Origin: Neoarius graeffei
Lineage: Eukaryota; Chordata; Actinopteri; Siluriformes; Ariidae
Length of the DNA: 64,000 bases
Assembly (NCBI RefSeq): GCF_027579695.1
Contig: NC_083575.1
Span: forward strand, 30,979,382-31,043,381
Direction: 5' to 3'
The stretch's first letter is position 1; each line of letters opens with the position of its first letter. Shown piece by piece: positions 33,608 to 40,936 of the stretch. The notes under the pieces were generated by a model that ran no database searches, was not told the origin of the DNA, and saw nothing but the letters and a program-made list of their open reading frames with translations. Position numbers and translations under genes: made by a program.

Positions 33608-35959
33608 TTGATGTTTTATATAAACATGTGACAAGACTGAGAGCATAAATCATGACTAAAATCTCCTGATAGACGGCTGCATTGACTTTGGACTTGATAA
33701 AACACAGTGGACCAACACCAGCAGATGACATGGCACCCCAAATAATCACAGACTGCAGAAACTTCACACTGGACTTCAAACACGGGCCTCTCCACTCCTC
33801 CAGACTTTAGAACCTTGATTTCCAAATGAAATGCAAAAATTTACTTTCATCTGAAAAGAGGACTTTGGACCACTGAGCAACAGTCCAGTTTTTTCTCTCC
33901 TTAGCCCTGGTAAGATGCTTCTGACATTGTCTCTAGTTCAGGAGAGGTTTCATATTAGGAATCTGACAGTTATGGCCCCTTTCCTGAAGATGTCTGTGTG
34001 TGGTGGCTCTTGATGCACTGACACCAGCCTCAGTCCACTCCTTGTAAAGCCCTCCCAAGTTCTTAAATGGACTTTTCTTGACAATCCTCTCATGGCTGCG
34101 GTCATCCCTGTTGCTTGCGCACCTTTTCCAGCCAACCTTTTCAGCAATGACCTTCTGTGGCTTATCCTCCTTGTGGAGGGTGTCAATGATCATCTTCTGG
34201 ACAACTGTCAAGTCAGCAGTCTTCCCCATGATTGTGGTTGCATGAACTGAACTAGACTGAGAGATATCTGGTATTTATACTGTTTTACTCAAACTCAAAA
34301 TTAAATATTCTTATATTTTGATATTTTAATTGCACTGTAGGCTATAATTATGAAAAATAAAATAGAAAATGCTTGAAAATATTTAGTTTTATTATTAGTC
34401 TAGAATATATTAAATTTTCAGACGGCACAGTGGTGTAGTGGTTAGCACTGTCGCCTCACAGCAAGAAGGTCCTGGGTTCGAGCCCAGCGGCTGAAGAGGG
34501 CCTTTCTGTGTAGAGTTTGCATGCTTTCCCTATGTCTACGTGGGTTTCCTCCGGGTGCTCCGGTTTCCCCCACAATCCAAAGGCATGCAGGTTAGGCTAA
34601 TTGGTGGCTCTAAATTGACCGTAGGCGTGAATGGTTGTCTGCGTCAGCCCTGCGATGACCTGGCGACTTGTCCAGGGTGTACCCCGCCTTTCGCCCATAG
34701 TCAGCTGGGATCGGCTCCAGCTTGTTGCGACCCTGTTGGACAGGATAAGCGGCTACAGATGATGGATGGATGGATGGATCTTAAATATGGCAAACCATAG
34801 CATAATGGTTCAAGAAGCAGCTAATATAAGAACTATACGAAAGAGAAAGATACACTGTATAAGAGAAAAACTGAAATAATCTCGGAAAATAATAATTATA
34901 GCTGTAAAAGAGCCATTAAAAATGATCAGAGACTGGACAGGAAAAGGAAAAAACATTCACAGTGAAGGTGCTATAAAGATATGTAAGGAATGTGAGGAAA
35001 GTTAAGAAAATAAGAGGAGGACAACTGACAAAGGGAGAAAAAAGTCAGGAGATACTTTTCTAGGGGCAAGTTTAATCGGATACGACGGTTTAACACATTA
35101 GACAAATACACGCAATGTGAGTGGTAAGATGGCGGCCAGACGGCTTCACTCAGACGAGCCAAAGCGCTCAGTGGCTATGAGCCATCCAGATTTTTTACAT
35201 AGAGATAAGTGGGTTTCACGCGCTAGGCTACGTCAATAACATGCGCCGTCGCATAATTACGTGGCCTAGTGTAAATGCAGTCGTATTCCCTTAGCAACGC
35301 CGTTGTCTTTTCCTAGGTCTTTATGAATTCTCCTTCACCTCGTGAGGTTTTCCATTGGGGTCAAGGAAAATTGATTAGCAAAGGACACACGACGGACTAT
35401 TGGAACACCGCCTATATTATAAGATATTTACTTCCATGCCCTAAAATCCCACAATGCCTTGTGTTACTCACTTCGGCGGACGATTCCAATGGAGTCAGGC
35501 TGTTCATGTTTTCTAGTCAATAAGCTTTTCTGAAAGTGATTCCTTCTGATTGAAGACTTCCGCAAAAAAAAAAGGACAAACCCATGAACCCTTTTAAAAG
35601 TGGAGACAATATGGGCTACAGAAAACCTTTTAAATTTTATAGATGAAACAATTATCACACTGTGCGCTCAAACTATTACACAAATCCACAACGCAGGGTT
35701 ATTTTCAAATATTCCAGCTGAACTGTGGGTTTTTTTTTTCCAGCATAAAAATGCTTGGTATATACATATAACGAAGGTGTGACTGTAATAAATGCTGTAT
35801 AATAATAACTACCTCTGGTAAGCTAGAAAATAAAGATTGTGAGCTCCTACCTGCTGTCCTGACATCCGAGAAGAAATCAGCTTGGTCCTTCAGCCACCAC
35901 CACTCATGCACCAGCACCGCGATCACACACGGGAATAGAAACAGTGCTAAACTTCTCAT
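19018..35959 (-). CDS. b3galnt2: beta-1,3-N-acetylgalactosaminyltransferase 2 gene, coding exons 1-9 (3' exons outside window)
   Basis: Nine exons (1,166 coding nt, about 388 codons) join without any phase conflict, and all introns are GT...AG. The product is a GT31 type II membrane enzyme that adds beta-1,3-GalNAc to GlcNAc on the O-mannose glycan of alpha-dystroglycan in the ER/Golgi. Seen here: an N-terminal signal anchor ([14 protein letters not shown]), the GT31 start [12 protein letters not shown], three possible N-glycan sites (NIT, NVT, NVS), [16 protein letters not shown], and the metal/nucleotide-sugar motif TDDDCY. Human B3GALNT2 continues for roughly 130 residues after the last exon seen; those exons would lie left of the window. 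Introns are swollen by transposons. Identification rests on remembered family sequence and is strong. Confidence 0.93.
19198..19702. mobile_element. MITE in b3galnt2 intron 8
   Basis: 505 bp with inverted ends CACTATATGGCCAAAAGTTT and its near inverse CAAACCTTTGGCCATATAAA. TA precedes the left end; the right TA appears mutated. A very common teleost non-autonomous DNA repeat with no transposase. Confidence 0.75.
20403..20586 (-). CDS. b3galnt2: b3galnt2 exon 8
   Basis: 184 nt encoding a charged segment and then [20 protein letters not shown], a highly conserved GT31 block. Acceptor CTCTTAG|AT, donor AAATG|GTGAGT. Confidence 0.93.
20656..20900. mobile_element. Tc1-like fragment in b3galnt2 intron 7
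   Basis: Starts at TA followed by CAGTTGCCATCAGAAGTCTACATACACT, a layout close to salmonid-type Tc1 termini. The right end was not resolved. Confidence 0.5.
20937..22690. other. Rest of b3galnt2 intron 7: short repeats
   Basis: No exon. It holds a (TTTA)n tract near 21297, a small palindrome GGGGCCCACAGGGCCCC near 21360, a TAG/TTG-rich tract at 21797-21890, and two related segments of about 130 bp (20990-21115 and 22500-22640) sharing ACTTTTRTGARWCTTGGTC and TTTGTGGCCTGTGAAA. These look like remnants of one repeat family. Confidence 0.55.
22697..22775 (-). CDS. b3galnt2: b3galnt2 exon 7
   Basis: 79 nt encoding [20 protein letters not shown] and then FIFSIY. Acceptor TTTTTCAG|AT, donor TTATG|GTACTT, which splits a codon completed by exon 8. 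Confidence 0.9.
22842..23079. mobile_element. Short MITE in b3galnt2 intron 6
   Basis: 238 bp with terminal repeats CACTGCAAAAAATGA and CAATTTTTTGCAGTG. It fills most of the 416-bp intron between exons 7 and 6. No coding content. Confidence 0.75.
23192..23347 (-). CDS. b3galnt2: b3galnt2 exon 6
   Basis: 156 nt, phase 0, encoding [20 protein letters not shown] and on to [14 protein letters not shown]. The acceptor must be AACAGAG|GC, because the AG two bases upstream would run into stops. Donor GGACCT|GTAAGC. Confidence 0.9.
25018..26521 (+). mobile_element. Inner Tc1-like element (inside 23531-26608)
   Basis: Bounded by TA duplications (25016-25017 and 26522-26523) with inverted ends TAATTGCAAATCAGAAAA and TTTTCTGATTTGGAGTTA. 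Same family as 17894-18909. The transposase frame is broken. Confidence 0.85.
25346..26275 (+). pseudogene. Broken Tc1-like transposase
   Basis: An open part of 161 codons (25346-25831) carries the paired-like DNA-binding region ([34 protein letters not shown]) and the start of the catalytic half ([16 protein letters not shown]). It then meets a stop. Later pieces in other frames include [14 protein letters not shown] and LSPIENLW, and end in a C-terminal stretch about 26275. Inactive. Confidence 0.8.
26609..27405. other. b3galnt2 intron 5 (proximal part)
   Basis: No gene. At 26825-27085 a segment (GTGCCTACAGAAAGTAATGG, GCTTCTTGAGCAGGTCC) looks like part of a decayed DNA transposon. Otherwise AT-rich intron sequence. 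Confidence 0.4.
27406..27501 (-). CDS. b3galnt2: b3galnt2 exon 5
   Basis: 96 nt, phase 0 at both sides, encoding [20 protein letters not shown] followed by Lys. Acceptor CTGTACAG|GA, donor CCAAG|GTAGGG. Confidence 0.92.
27792..28975 (+). mobile_element. Tc1-like element, nearly full length, decayed
   Basis: The left end CTCACCAGCCACTTCATTGG and right end GTACCTAATAAATTTCCAGTGAG form inverted repeats, with TA at both flanks. The plus-strand interior encodes broken transposase pieces: [23 protein letters not shown], and the C-terminal DDE region [20 protein letters not shown]. In b3galnt2 intron 4. Confidence 0.85.
29270..29660. mobile_element. DNA-transposon fragment in b3galnt2 intron 4
   Basis: Contains phrases (ACCTTTGGTGGCATACCACC, GCATCAAGTCGCCAACCC, GGTCTGGTGATTGAATCAAAGG) known from fish Tc1-like non-autonomous repeats. 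Ends were not resolved and there is no open frame. Confidence 0.45.
29878..30065 (-). CDS. b3galnt2: b3galnt2 exon 4
   Basis: 188 nt encoding a stretch with [20 protein letters not shown] and [13 protein letters not shown]. Acceptor CTTATAG|CG, donor AAAAG|GTAAGA. The reading phase matches exons 3 and 5. Confidence 0.92.
30066..31470. other. b3galnt2 intron 3 (part)
   Basis: No exon or RNA gene is evident. It holds a G-run at 30993-31000, an AAATA microsatellite near 31399-31428 and unassigned unique-looking sequence. Confidence 0.45.
31472..31858 (+). repeat. SINE with the common head but a different body and tail
   Basis: The head (GGTGGTGTAGTGGTTAGC, then GCAAGAAGGTTCGAACCC) is that of the other SINEs here, with pol III A- and B-box-like strings. 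After TTAGGTTAATATGGG it switches to a different body (GAGGCACCTAACTCCC, CTGCTCTGGGTATGTG) ending AATAAAGTTGTGC and a T-rich tail. It is thus a chimeric or second subfamily. Confidence 0.8.
32034..32134 (-). CDS. b3galnt2: b3galnt2 exon 3
   Basis: 101 nt encoding [12 protein letters not shown] and [17 protein letters not shown], with an N-glycan sequon NIT. Acceptor TTAAAG|GG, donor CCAG|GTAAAG. Confidence 0.93.
32135..32782. other. b3galnt2 intron 2
   Basis: 648-bp AT-rich intron. No repeat or RNA gene recognised. Confidence 0.5.
32783..32909 (-). CDS. b3galnt2: b3galnt2 exon 2 (start of GT31 domain)
   Basis: 127 nt encoding [18 protein letters not shown], then [12 protein letters not shown]. 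The acceptor GTGACAG|GC was fixed by phase with exon 1 (a split Gly codon). The donor CG|GTGTGT splits an Arg codon. The acceptor's pyrimidine tract is weak. Confidence 0.9.
33510..34270 (-). pseudogene. Tc1-like transposase remnant in b3galnt2 intron 1
   Basis: The minus strand from about 34229 reads [20 protein letters not shown] (the typical start of a fish Tc1 transposase), [20 protein letters not shown], and near 33770 [20 protein letters not shown] with the first DDE region. The C-terminal third is missing. A (CA)n tract of about 45 bp (33560-33605) marks the break. Confidence 0.82.
33560..33605. repeat. (AC)n microsatellite
   Basis: About 22 uninterrupted AC units following TTTTTTATAC. 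Confidence 0.95.
34422..34779 (+). repeat. tRNA-headed SINE, GATG tail
   Basis: Head GGCACAGTGGTGTAGTGG with A-box-like TAGTGGTTAGCACTG and B-box-like GGTTCGAGCCC. The common body ends CAGGATAAGCGGCTACAGAT and a GATGGATGGATGG tail. In b3galnt2 intron 1. Confidence 0.88.
34790..35850. other. b3galnt2 intron 1, exon-1 proximal part
   Basis: No gene or resolved repeat. It includes AAGATGGCGGCC at 35126, which fits a YY1-type site, and CCCACAATGCC at 35448. Being close to the first exon it could carry regulatory elements, but nothing in the sequence proves this. Confidence 0.35.
35851..35959 (-). CDS. b3galnt2: b3galnt2 exon 1 (start codon, signal anchor)
   Basis: Encodes [20 protein letters not shown] and on to DVRTA, then one base into the next codon. 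The donor is CAG|GTAGGAG. A second in-frame ATG lies 21 bp upstream (35980); the inner one is preferred because it places the hydrophobic anchor right after the charged start. Confidence 0.88.
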
Positions 35960-36120
35960 GGACGAACCAAACAGAGTCATACAATCAATTTAAGATGCAA
36001 GTCATTAGACTGATCATATCGCATGGCCACTGCGCACTGATGGCCGTCATCGACCAATAGAAATTAAGCCGAGGACCCACACAGGCTTCTGGAAGAGCAA
36101 GCACTAATACTGCATTCCCC
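35960..36120 (-). promoter_or_regulatory. b3galnt2: Candidate TATA-less promoter of b3galnt2
   Basis: Upstream of the start codon the minus strand shows an inverted CCAAT (CTATTGG, near 36055), GACGGCCATC (YY1-like) and an AGTGCGCAGTGGCCATGCG stretch close to an NRF1 palindrome. These suit a housekeeping glycosylation gene. No TATA box is seen. Inference from motifs only. Confidence 0.4.
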
Positions 36121-36454
36121 TTAGGCTACGTTCTGATAAAGCTCCTAACTCGGAATTCCTACATGGAAAGTCGGGCTCATATGGGATCAAATTCATGCCA
36201 AAAATATTTAGAGCTTTTTAAATTATATTCACATGTGTAAAATTTATATGCAACTAACTAACTAACTATAATGCAGTTACAATAAGCAAATAAATAAATA
36301 CAATAAATCATCATTATGAAATGTTTGTACTTTTTATAGACTGACAGTAGTACAGAGTCAAAAGTTTGGGGACACCTACTAATTCATAGGATTTTCTACA
36401 TTGTAGAACAATACTGCAGACATCAAAACTTTTCTATTAACAGGTATGCCTCAT

Positions 36455-36810
36455 AGGGGCGGCACGGTGGTGTAGTGGTTAGCGCTGTCGCCTCACAGCA
36501 AGAAGGTCCGGGTTCGAGCCCCGTGGCCGGCGAGGGCCTTTCTGTGCTGAGTTTGCATGTTCTCCCCGTGTCCGCGTGGGTTTCCTCCAGGTGCTCCGGT
36601 TTCCCCCACAGTCCACACTCTAAATTGACTGTAGGTGTGAATGTGAGTATGAATGGTTGTCTGTGTCTATGTGTCAGCCCTGTGATGACCTGGTGACTTG
36701 TCCAGGGTGTACCCTGCCTTTCGCCCGTAGTCAGCTGGGATAGGCTCCAGCTTGCCTGCAACCCTGTAGAACAGGATAAAGTGGCTAGAGATAATGAGAT
36801 GAGATGAGAT
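36455..36810 (+). repeat. tRNA-headed SINE with 9-bp target duplication
   Basis: Full head and tail (GAGATGAGATGAGAT), flanked by TATGCCTCAT (36445-36454) and ATGCCTCAT (36811-36819). An internal deletion removes part of the middle after CACAGTCCA. Confidence 0.9.
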
Positions 36811-37049
36811 ATGCCTCATCAAAAGTGAATTAGAGGACGAGTTTCTTGCCTTCTTAATGTGTTTGAGATCAAGCAGTAAATGATAAAAATACAGTAAACA
36901 GCCCTATTCTAAATCCAAATCCTATTCTATGTCCAAATCCTGTGCTCTGATCGGCTGGCGAGCGGGTCCATATCCTACGGTACGGACCCCAGTTGCAGAC
37001 CCCGGTTACGGACCTCTGGCGACTTGCTCGTTCACAACAACAACAAACA

Positions 37050-37345
37050 TAGGCGAGGGCCTTTCTGTGTGGAGTTTGCATGTTCTCCCCGTGTCTGCGT
37101 GGGTTTCCTCTGGGTGCTCCGGTTTCCCCCACAGTCCAAAAACACGCAGGTTAGGTTAACTGGTGACTCCAAATTGACCGTGAGTATGAATGGTTGTCTG
37201 TGTCTATGTGTCAGTCCTGCGATGACCTGGCGACTTGTCCAGGGTGTACCCCGCCTTTCACCTGTAGTCAGCTGGGATAGGCTCCAGCTTGCCTGCGACC
37301 CTGTAGAACAGGATAAAGCGGCTAGAGATAATGAGATGAGATTTA
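37050..37345 (+). repeat. 5'-truncated SINE copy
   Basis: Begins inside the body at GGCGAGGGCCTTTCTGTG and runs to GATAATGAGATGAGAT. The tRNA-like head is missing, consistent with 5' truncation during target-primed insertion. Confidence 0.85.
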
Positions 37346-38619
37346 TTTATAAGATTATCAAAAATCTTAAATTTTTGCCAGCATTTTTCAGGAAAATAGC
37401 ATTAATTTTACAGCATGGATAGTGATAACAACAGTGTTCACAGTGAAAGCGAGTTTTACTACCCTGAGGAAGAAGAAATAAAATAAAACATTTCAGGAGA
37501 AAGCTAAAAACCTCTAACTTGCTAACGCCAAGCAAAAACATGGCTGAATCCTGAATGACTGAATTTTGTATAAATAGGGGACTACATAGGCAGCAAAATG
37601 TAGTTTTTTTTCCTGCCATGGAAGTGCACTTGTACACCGAGGAGAAAGCAATTTGCATTACAGCCGTGAATGAGGATTCAAAATGGCGGCTCGGCTCAGT
37701 TTTCCCTTTCAGGCACTCTCGTTTTCTGTTAGAATTTGGCAAAGAAAAAAATTAATATATTATTTACCAGCTTAAGGTTGGTCCGTATGGTGAAATACCG
37801 TGACCTCGGCCTTGAATACTGACCTCGGCCCAGAGGGCCTCGGTCAGTACTTTCAAGACCTCATATTTCTTGAAATAAGAAATGGTTTTCTTTCCATTAG
37901 GGAAACCAGCTGATCTCTACAATTTTACATATCCAGACTGGGCTCCAACACAAAATATGGGCCACAACAAAATCAAAGATGGTACTAAAGTGGTAGCTCG
38001 AAATGCTAGGCTTACAAAGCGCAGAAAGAAATGCAAAATTATTGAAGAATCTTCCCAAACAATCACAGAGTCAATCGAACAAGATTCATGTCAATCCACT
38101 CCCTCAAATACTGCAGCCTCCTCACCTGGTGAGTGATCTTTTATAGCTAATTATGTTATATAGTGTGTTAGATACCTATCTTTTGAAGTAGTTAAAATTA
38201 TTGTTTTGAAAATAGATTTGAGAAATGACTACAAGGTTCTAAATGTAACTCCTCTTTGCCTTCCAGTCTGTATTCTTACCACTGTGTATATGTATATAGT
38301 ACGGTATATCCTCCAACATGGTGGCGGTCAATGACGCAAGCAGTTTTGGTCACGTGGTTGCAAACGAAGAATAGGGTCTACATGGACCCCAACCTGGCAA
38401 CAGTGCTGGACAAGGGAGATGATGATGATGTGTAAAAAAGAAAAAAAAACTTTAAATGGCAGCTGTGGAAATGTCAAAAAGTTTTGTAGGTGCACTCAGA
38501 TGATTGCTTTAACATAGCAAATGTGTCAAGAAGGTTAACACAAAGATGTGTAAACATGTAATATTAACACATTATGTGCAATCCTTGGCTACACACATTG
38601 TTAAAACATGCTTAAAACC
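37346..38619. other. Intergenic DNA with a spliced transposon exon candidate
   Basis: No host gene recognised. A near-palindrome (GACCTCGGCC, then GGGCCTCGGTC) lies at 37800-37850. At 37900-38129 an open stretch (NFTYPDWAPTQNMGHNK, then LTKRRKKCK, basic) sits between an AG (TTTCCATTAG) and a donor-like CTG|GTGAGT. It resembles an inner exon of a DNA transposon with a nuclear-localisation-like run; the family is not certain. Confidence 0.4.
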
Positions 38620-38764
38620 CATCTCATCTCATCTCATCTCATCTCATCTCATCTCATCTCATCTCATCTCATCTCATCTCATCTCATCTCATCTCATCTC
38701 ATCTCATCTCATCTCATCTCATCTCATCTCATCTCATCTCATCTCATCTCATCTCATCTCATCT
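38620..38764. repeat. (CATCT)n microsatellite, tail of the adjoining RTE element
   Basis: About 29 near-perfect 5-bp units. Read on the minus strand it is the GAGAT tail that closes the RTE fragment at 38765-39192. Confidence 0.95.
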
Positions 38765-39192
38765 CCCGCTTATCCGGGGCCGGGTCGCGGAGGCAGCAGT
38801 CTGAGCATGGAAGCCCAAACTTCCCTCTCCCCAGACACCTCGGCCAGCTCCTTGGGAAGAACACCGAGGCGTTCCCAGGCCAGCTGAGAGACATAGTCCC
38901 TCCAGCGTGTCCTGGGTCTTCCCCAGGGCCTCCTCCTGGGGGGACATGCCTGGAACACCTCCCCAGGGAGGCGTCCAGGAGGCATCTGAAAGAGATGCCC
39001 GAGCCACCTCAACTGATTCCTCTCGATGTGGAGGAGCAGCGGCTCTACTCCGAGCTCCTCCTGAGTGACTGTGCTTCTCACCCTATCTCTAAGGGAGCGC
39101 CCAGCCACCCTGCGAAGGAAACTCATTTCGGCCGCTTGTATCCGCGATCTTGTTCTTTCGGTCATTACCCAAAGCTCATGACCATAGACCAA
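38765..39192 (-). pseudogene. RTE-type (Rex3-like) LINE 3' end, 5' truncated
   Basis: The minus strand encodes the C-terminus of a reverse transcriptase ORF: MVYGHELWVMTERTRSRIQA, EMSFLRRVAGRSLRDRVR, NQLRWLGHLFQMP and RPRTRWRDYVSQLAWERL, ending at GPGP near the tail. The 3' end GGATAAGCGGGAGATGAGAT leads directly into the microsatellite. Only the last 140 codons remain. A typical dead-on-arrival LINE insertion. Confidence 0.85.
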
Positions 39193-39280
39193 AAAAACCT
39201 ACACAAAAAATGTTATGACACAAAGTTAGTTAATGACTACTGCACTATTTATGACTTCAACACATTTCTTAATCATCACA

Positions 39281-39286
39281 TTTATT
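39281..39286 (-). terminator. Candidate poly(A) signal of the unidentified upstream gene
   Basis: AATAAA on the minus strand (TTTATT on plus), about 75 bp past the left target duplication of the LTR element. Without the insertion it would lie roughly 190-200 bp after the stop codon at 45477. Inference. Confidence 0.45.
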
Positions 39287-39357
39287 ATCAAAAAGTATTA
39301 ACAATCAGGTTCACAGAATAACCCACAATAAGATTCACAGAAATCAAACTGCAGAAT

Positions 39358-39362
39358 ATAAC
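39358..39362. repeat. Target-site duplication ATAAC (left)
   Basis: Matches ATAAC at 45359-45363, the 5-bp duplication expected of an LTR element. Confidence 0.9.
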
Positions 39363-40082
39363 TGTGAGGGAACCGATCAGTGAGGCATAAGGACACAAGG
39401 AGGTTTAGTTCAAAGTAAAGGGTTTTTATTACCCAGAAAATGATCAAAGATAAATAAAAGCCACAAACTGAAAATTAGGCCTATAAAATAAATCAACAAA
39501 AGTATGAAGACATAAGACACAAAACTAACGTGACTTTAACTAAACAAAGACTGACCTAACACAATGAGACAAAAGGGAAGATATATCGGCTTGGCCAAAC
39601 CAAAAGACACAAAAAGGGGATAAACTAAATACATAAGCTTAAATCATAACACAGAACAAAGCAACTAAGGCCAAATTCCCCCCTCAGGCACACAGGAGAT
39701 ATAGTACGGCCCAATTCGTCGGCGCCGAGACTTAGGTTTTCTCAGCCCTCAGCCACGCCTTTGCCCAAACAGGAAGGGACCGCCCCCAACACTCAACCAG
39801 GTAACTCAAGACAAAAAAAAACACATGATTAGTGCCAAACAAATAATATAACCTTACAGTGTTAAAATGTGTGCACCCATATAAAACAATGTAAGGCTAA
39901 AGAAAGTAAACTAATAAAATAAATAAATAAAACAAAATGTGAACTGAGTTATTTGAGCATGATAGCACATGTGACTGCAAACAACAAAATGTGCAGCAAA
40001 TCTATAATGTACCAAAAGAAATTAATAACATGCATTGGAAGAGTGAGGGCTGATGTTACCATGTGTGGCTGGAGCCATCACA
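39363..40082 (-). repeat. 3' LTR of the Gmr1-like element
   Basis: 720 bp, TGTGAGGGAACCG to GGAGCCATCACA on the plus strand. It appears identical to 44639-45358. The last codons of pol run about 60 nt into it. Confidence 0.95.
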
Positions 40083-40936
40083 CACTCCCCTCCTTCAGGA
40101 CTCTCGCTGGTACTGCGAGAGAGATAGTCAGCTGTCAGATTTTCTTTGCCTGGGATGTGCCGGATACAGAAGCGGAATGGTTGGAGAGCCAGGTACCATC
40201 GGGTAATTCTTCCATTGGCATCTTTCATCTTCTCCATCCACTGGAGCGCCTTATGATCCGTCTCCAGCGTAAACTCTCTACCAAGGAGATAATAGCGAAA
40301 GGAATCAAGGGCCCACTTTATAGCCAGCGCCTCCTTTTCTATCGTTGAATACCGGACCTCCCGGGGAAACAGCTTCCTACTAATGTAGGCGATTGGATGG
40401 CGATCCTCTGGGGGCCCCTGGAGAAGCACGGCTCCCAAGCCTCTGTCAGAAGCATCAGTCTGCAAGATGAAGGCATCATTGAAATCAGGACTAAACAACA
40501 CTGGCTGCTTACTCAATGACTGACGGAGATCATGAAACGCTGCCACCGCTTCCTCTGTCCATTGAACTTGATTTGGGTTCCGGGTCCCGGTCATGTCGGT
40601 GAGAAGCGCTGCCCTGATGGAGAACTGAGGGATAAAGCGATGGTAGAAGCCAGCCATCCCAAGAAAGGAGCGGAGCTGCTTCCTTGTCTGTGGTAGAGGA
40701 CATGACTCAATGGCTTGGACCTTACTGACCTGTGGTCTTATTGATCCATTCCCCACCGTATGGCCCAGGTATTCTGTCTCAGACGCTGCAAAGACGCACT
40801 TGGCCGGATTGACCGTCAGCCCAGCGGAGCGGAGACGTCCCAAAACAAGGCTCAGATGTTCCAGGTGCTGGTCCCAGCTGTTACTGTAAAGGACTATGTC
40901 ATCTAAATATGCAGCTGCAAAATCAGAAAAAATCAC
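40022..40936 (-). CDS. Gmr1-like RT C-terminal half and RNase H
   Basis: A 304-codon frame continuing the polyprotein in another frame. It starts in RT with FAAAYLDDIVLYSNSW (catalytic YLDD), passes the connection region (LRSFLGMAGFYHRFIPQFS) and gives RNase H: LQTDASDRGLGAVLLQ, KEALAIKWAL, TDHKALQWM, then IRHIPGKENLTADYLSRS. All catalytic acidic residues seem present. It has no start of its own, and relative to the upstream frame it lies one base further along in the direction of translation. The stop lies inside the 3' LTR. Confidence 0.88.
   Translation of the reverse strand: MIFSDFAAAYLDDIVLYSNSWDQHLEHLSLVLGRLRSAGLTVNPAKCVFAASETEYLGHTVGNGSIRPQVSKVQAIESCPLPQTRKQLRSFLGMAGFYHRFIPQFSIRAALLTDMTGTRNPNQVQWTEEAVAAFHDLRQSLSKQPVLFSPDFNDAFILQTDASDRGLGAVLLQGPPEDRHPIAYISRKLFPREVRYSTIEKEALAIKWALDSFRYYLLGREFTLETDHKALQWMEKMKDANGRITRWYLALQPFRFCIRHIPGKENLTADYLSRSTSESPEGGECVMAPATHGNISPHSSNACY
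40083..40099 (-). promoter_or_regulatory. Polypurine tract of the Gmr1-like element
   Basis: Element-sense GAAGGAGGGGAGTG directly before the 3' LTR; primes plus-strand synthesis. Confidence 0.8.

Noticed and set aside
35960..35980. Upstream ATG at 35980 as the b3galnt2 start
   Set aside because: It adds only seven residues before the anchor. Both are possible, but the inner ATG is closer to the known short N-terminus.
36455..36540. Possible tRNA genes at SINE heads (34422, 36455, 46903, 58066, 59434)
   Set aside because: Only A- and B-box-like strings are present, without a cloverleaf, and each head is part of a dispersed SINE.
37882..38136. Host gene exon
   Set aside because: Splice-like borders exist, but the basic DWAPTQNMGH stretch looks transposon-derived and no neighbouring exon joins it.
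38620..38764. CRISPR-like regular repeat
   Set aside because: A simple 5-bp microsatellite with no spacers, in animal DNA.
38546..39321. Plus-strand frames with Ile-Ser-Ser-His-Leu repeats, joined to a Pro-rich part
   Set aside because: Translation of the CATCT microsatellite and of the antisense strand of the RTE fragment.
40923..40936. Classical -1 frameshift at U-UUU-UUC
   Set aside because: The downstream open frame is +1, not -1, so a -1 slip would not restore RT.
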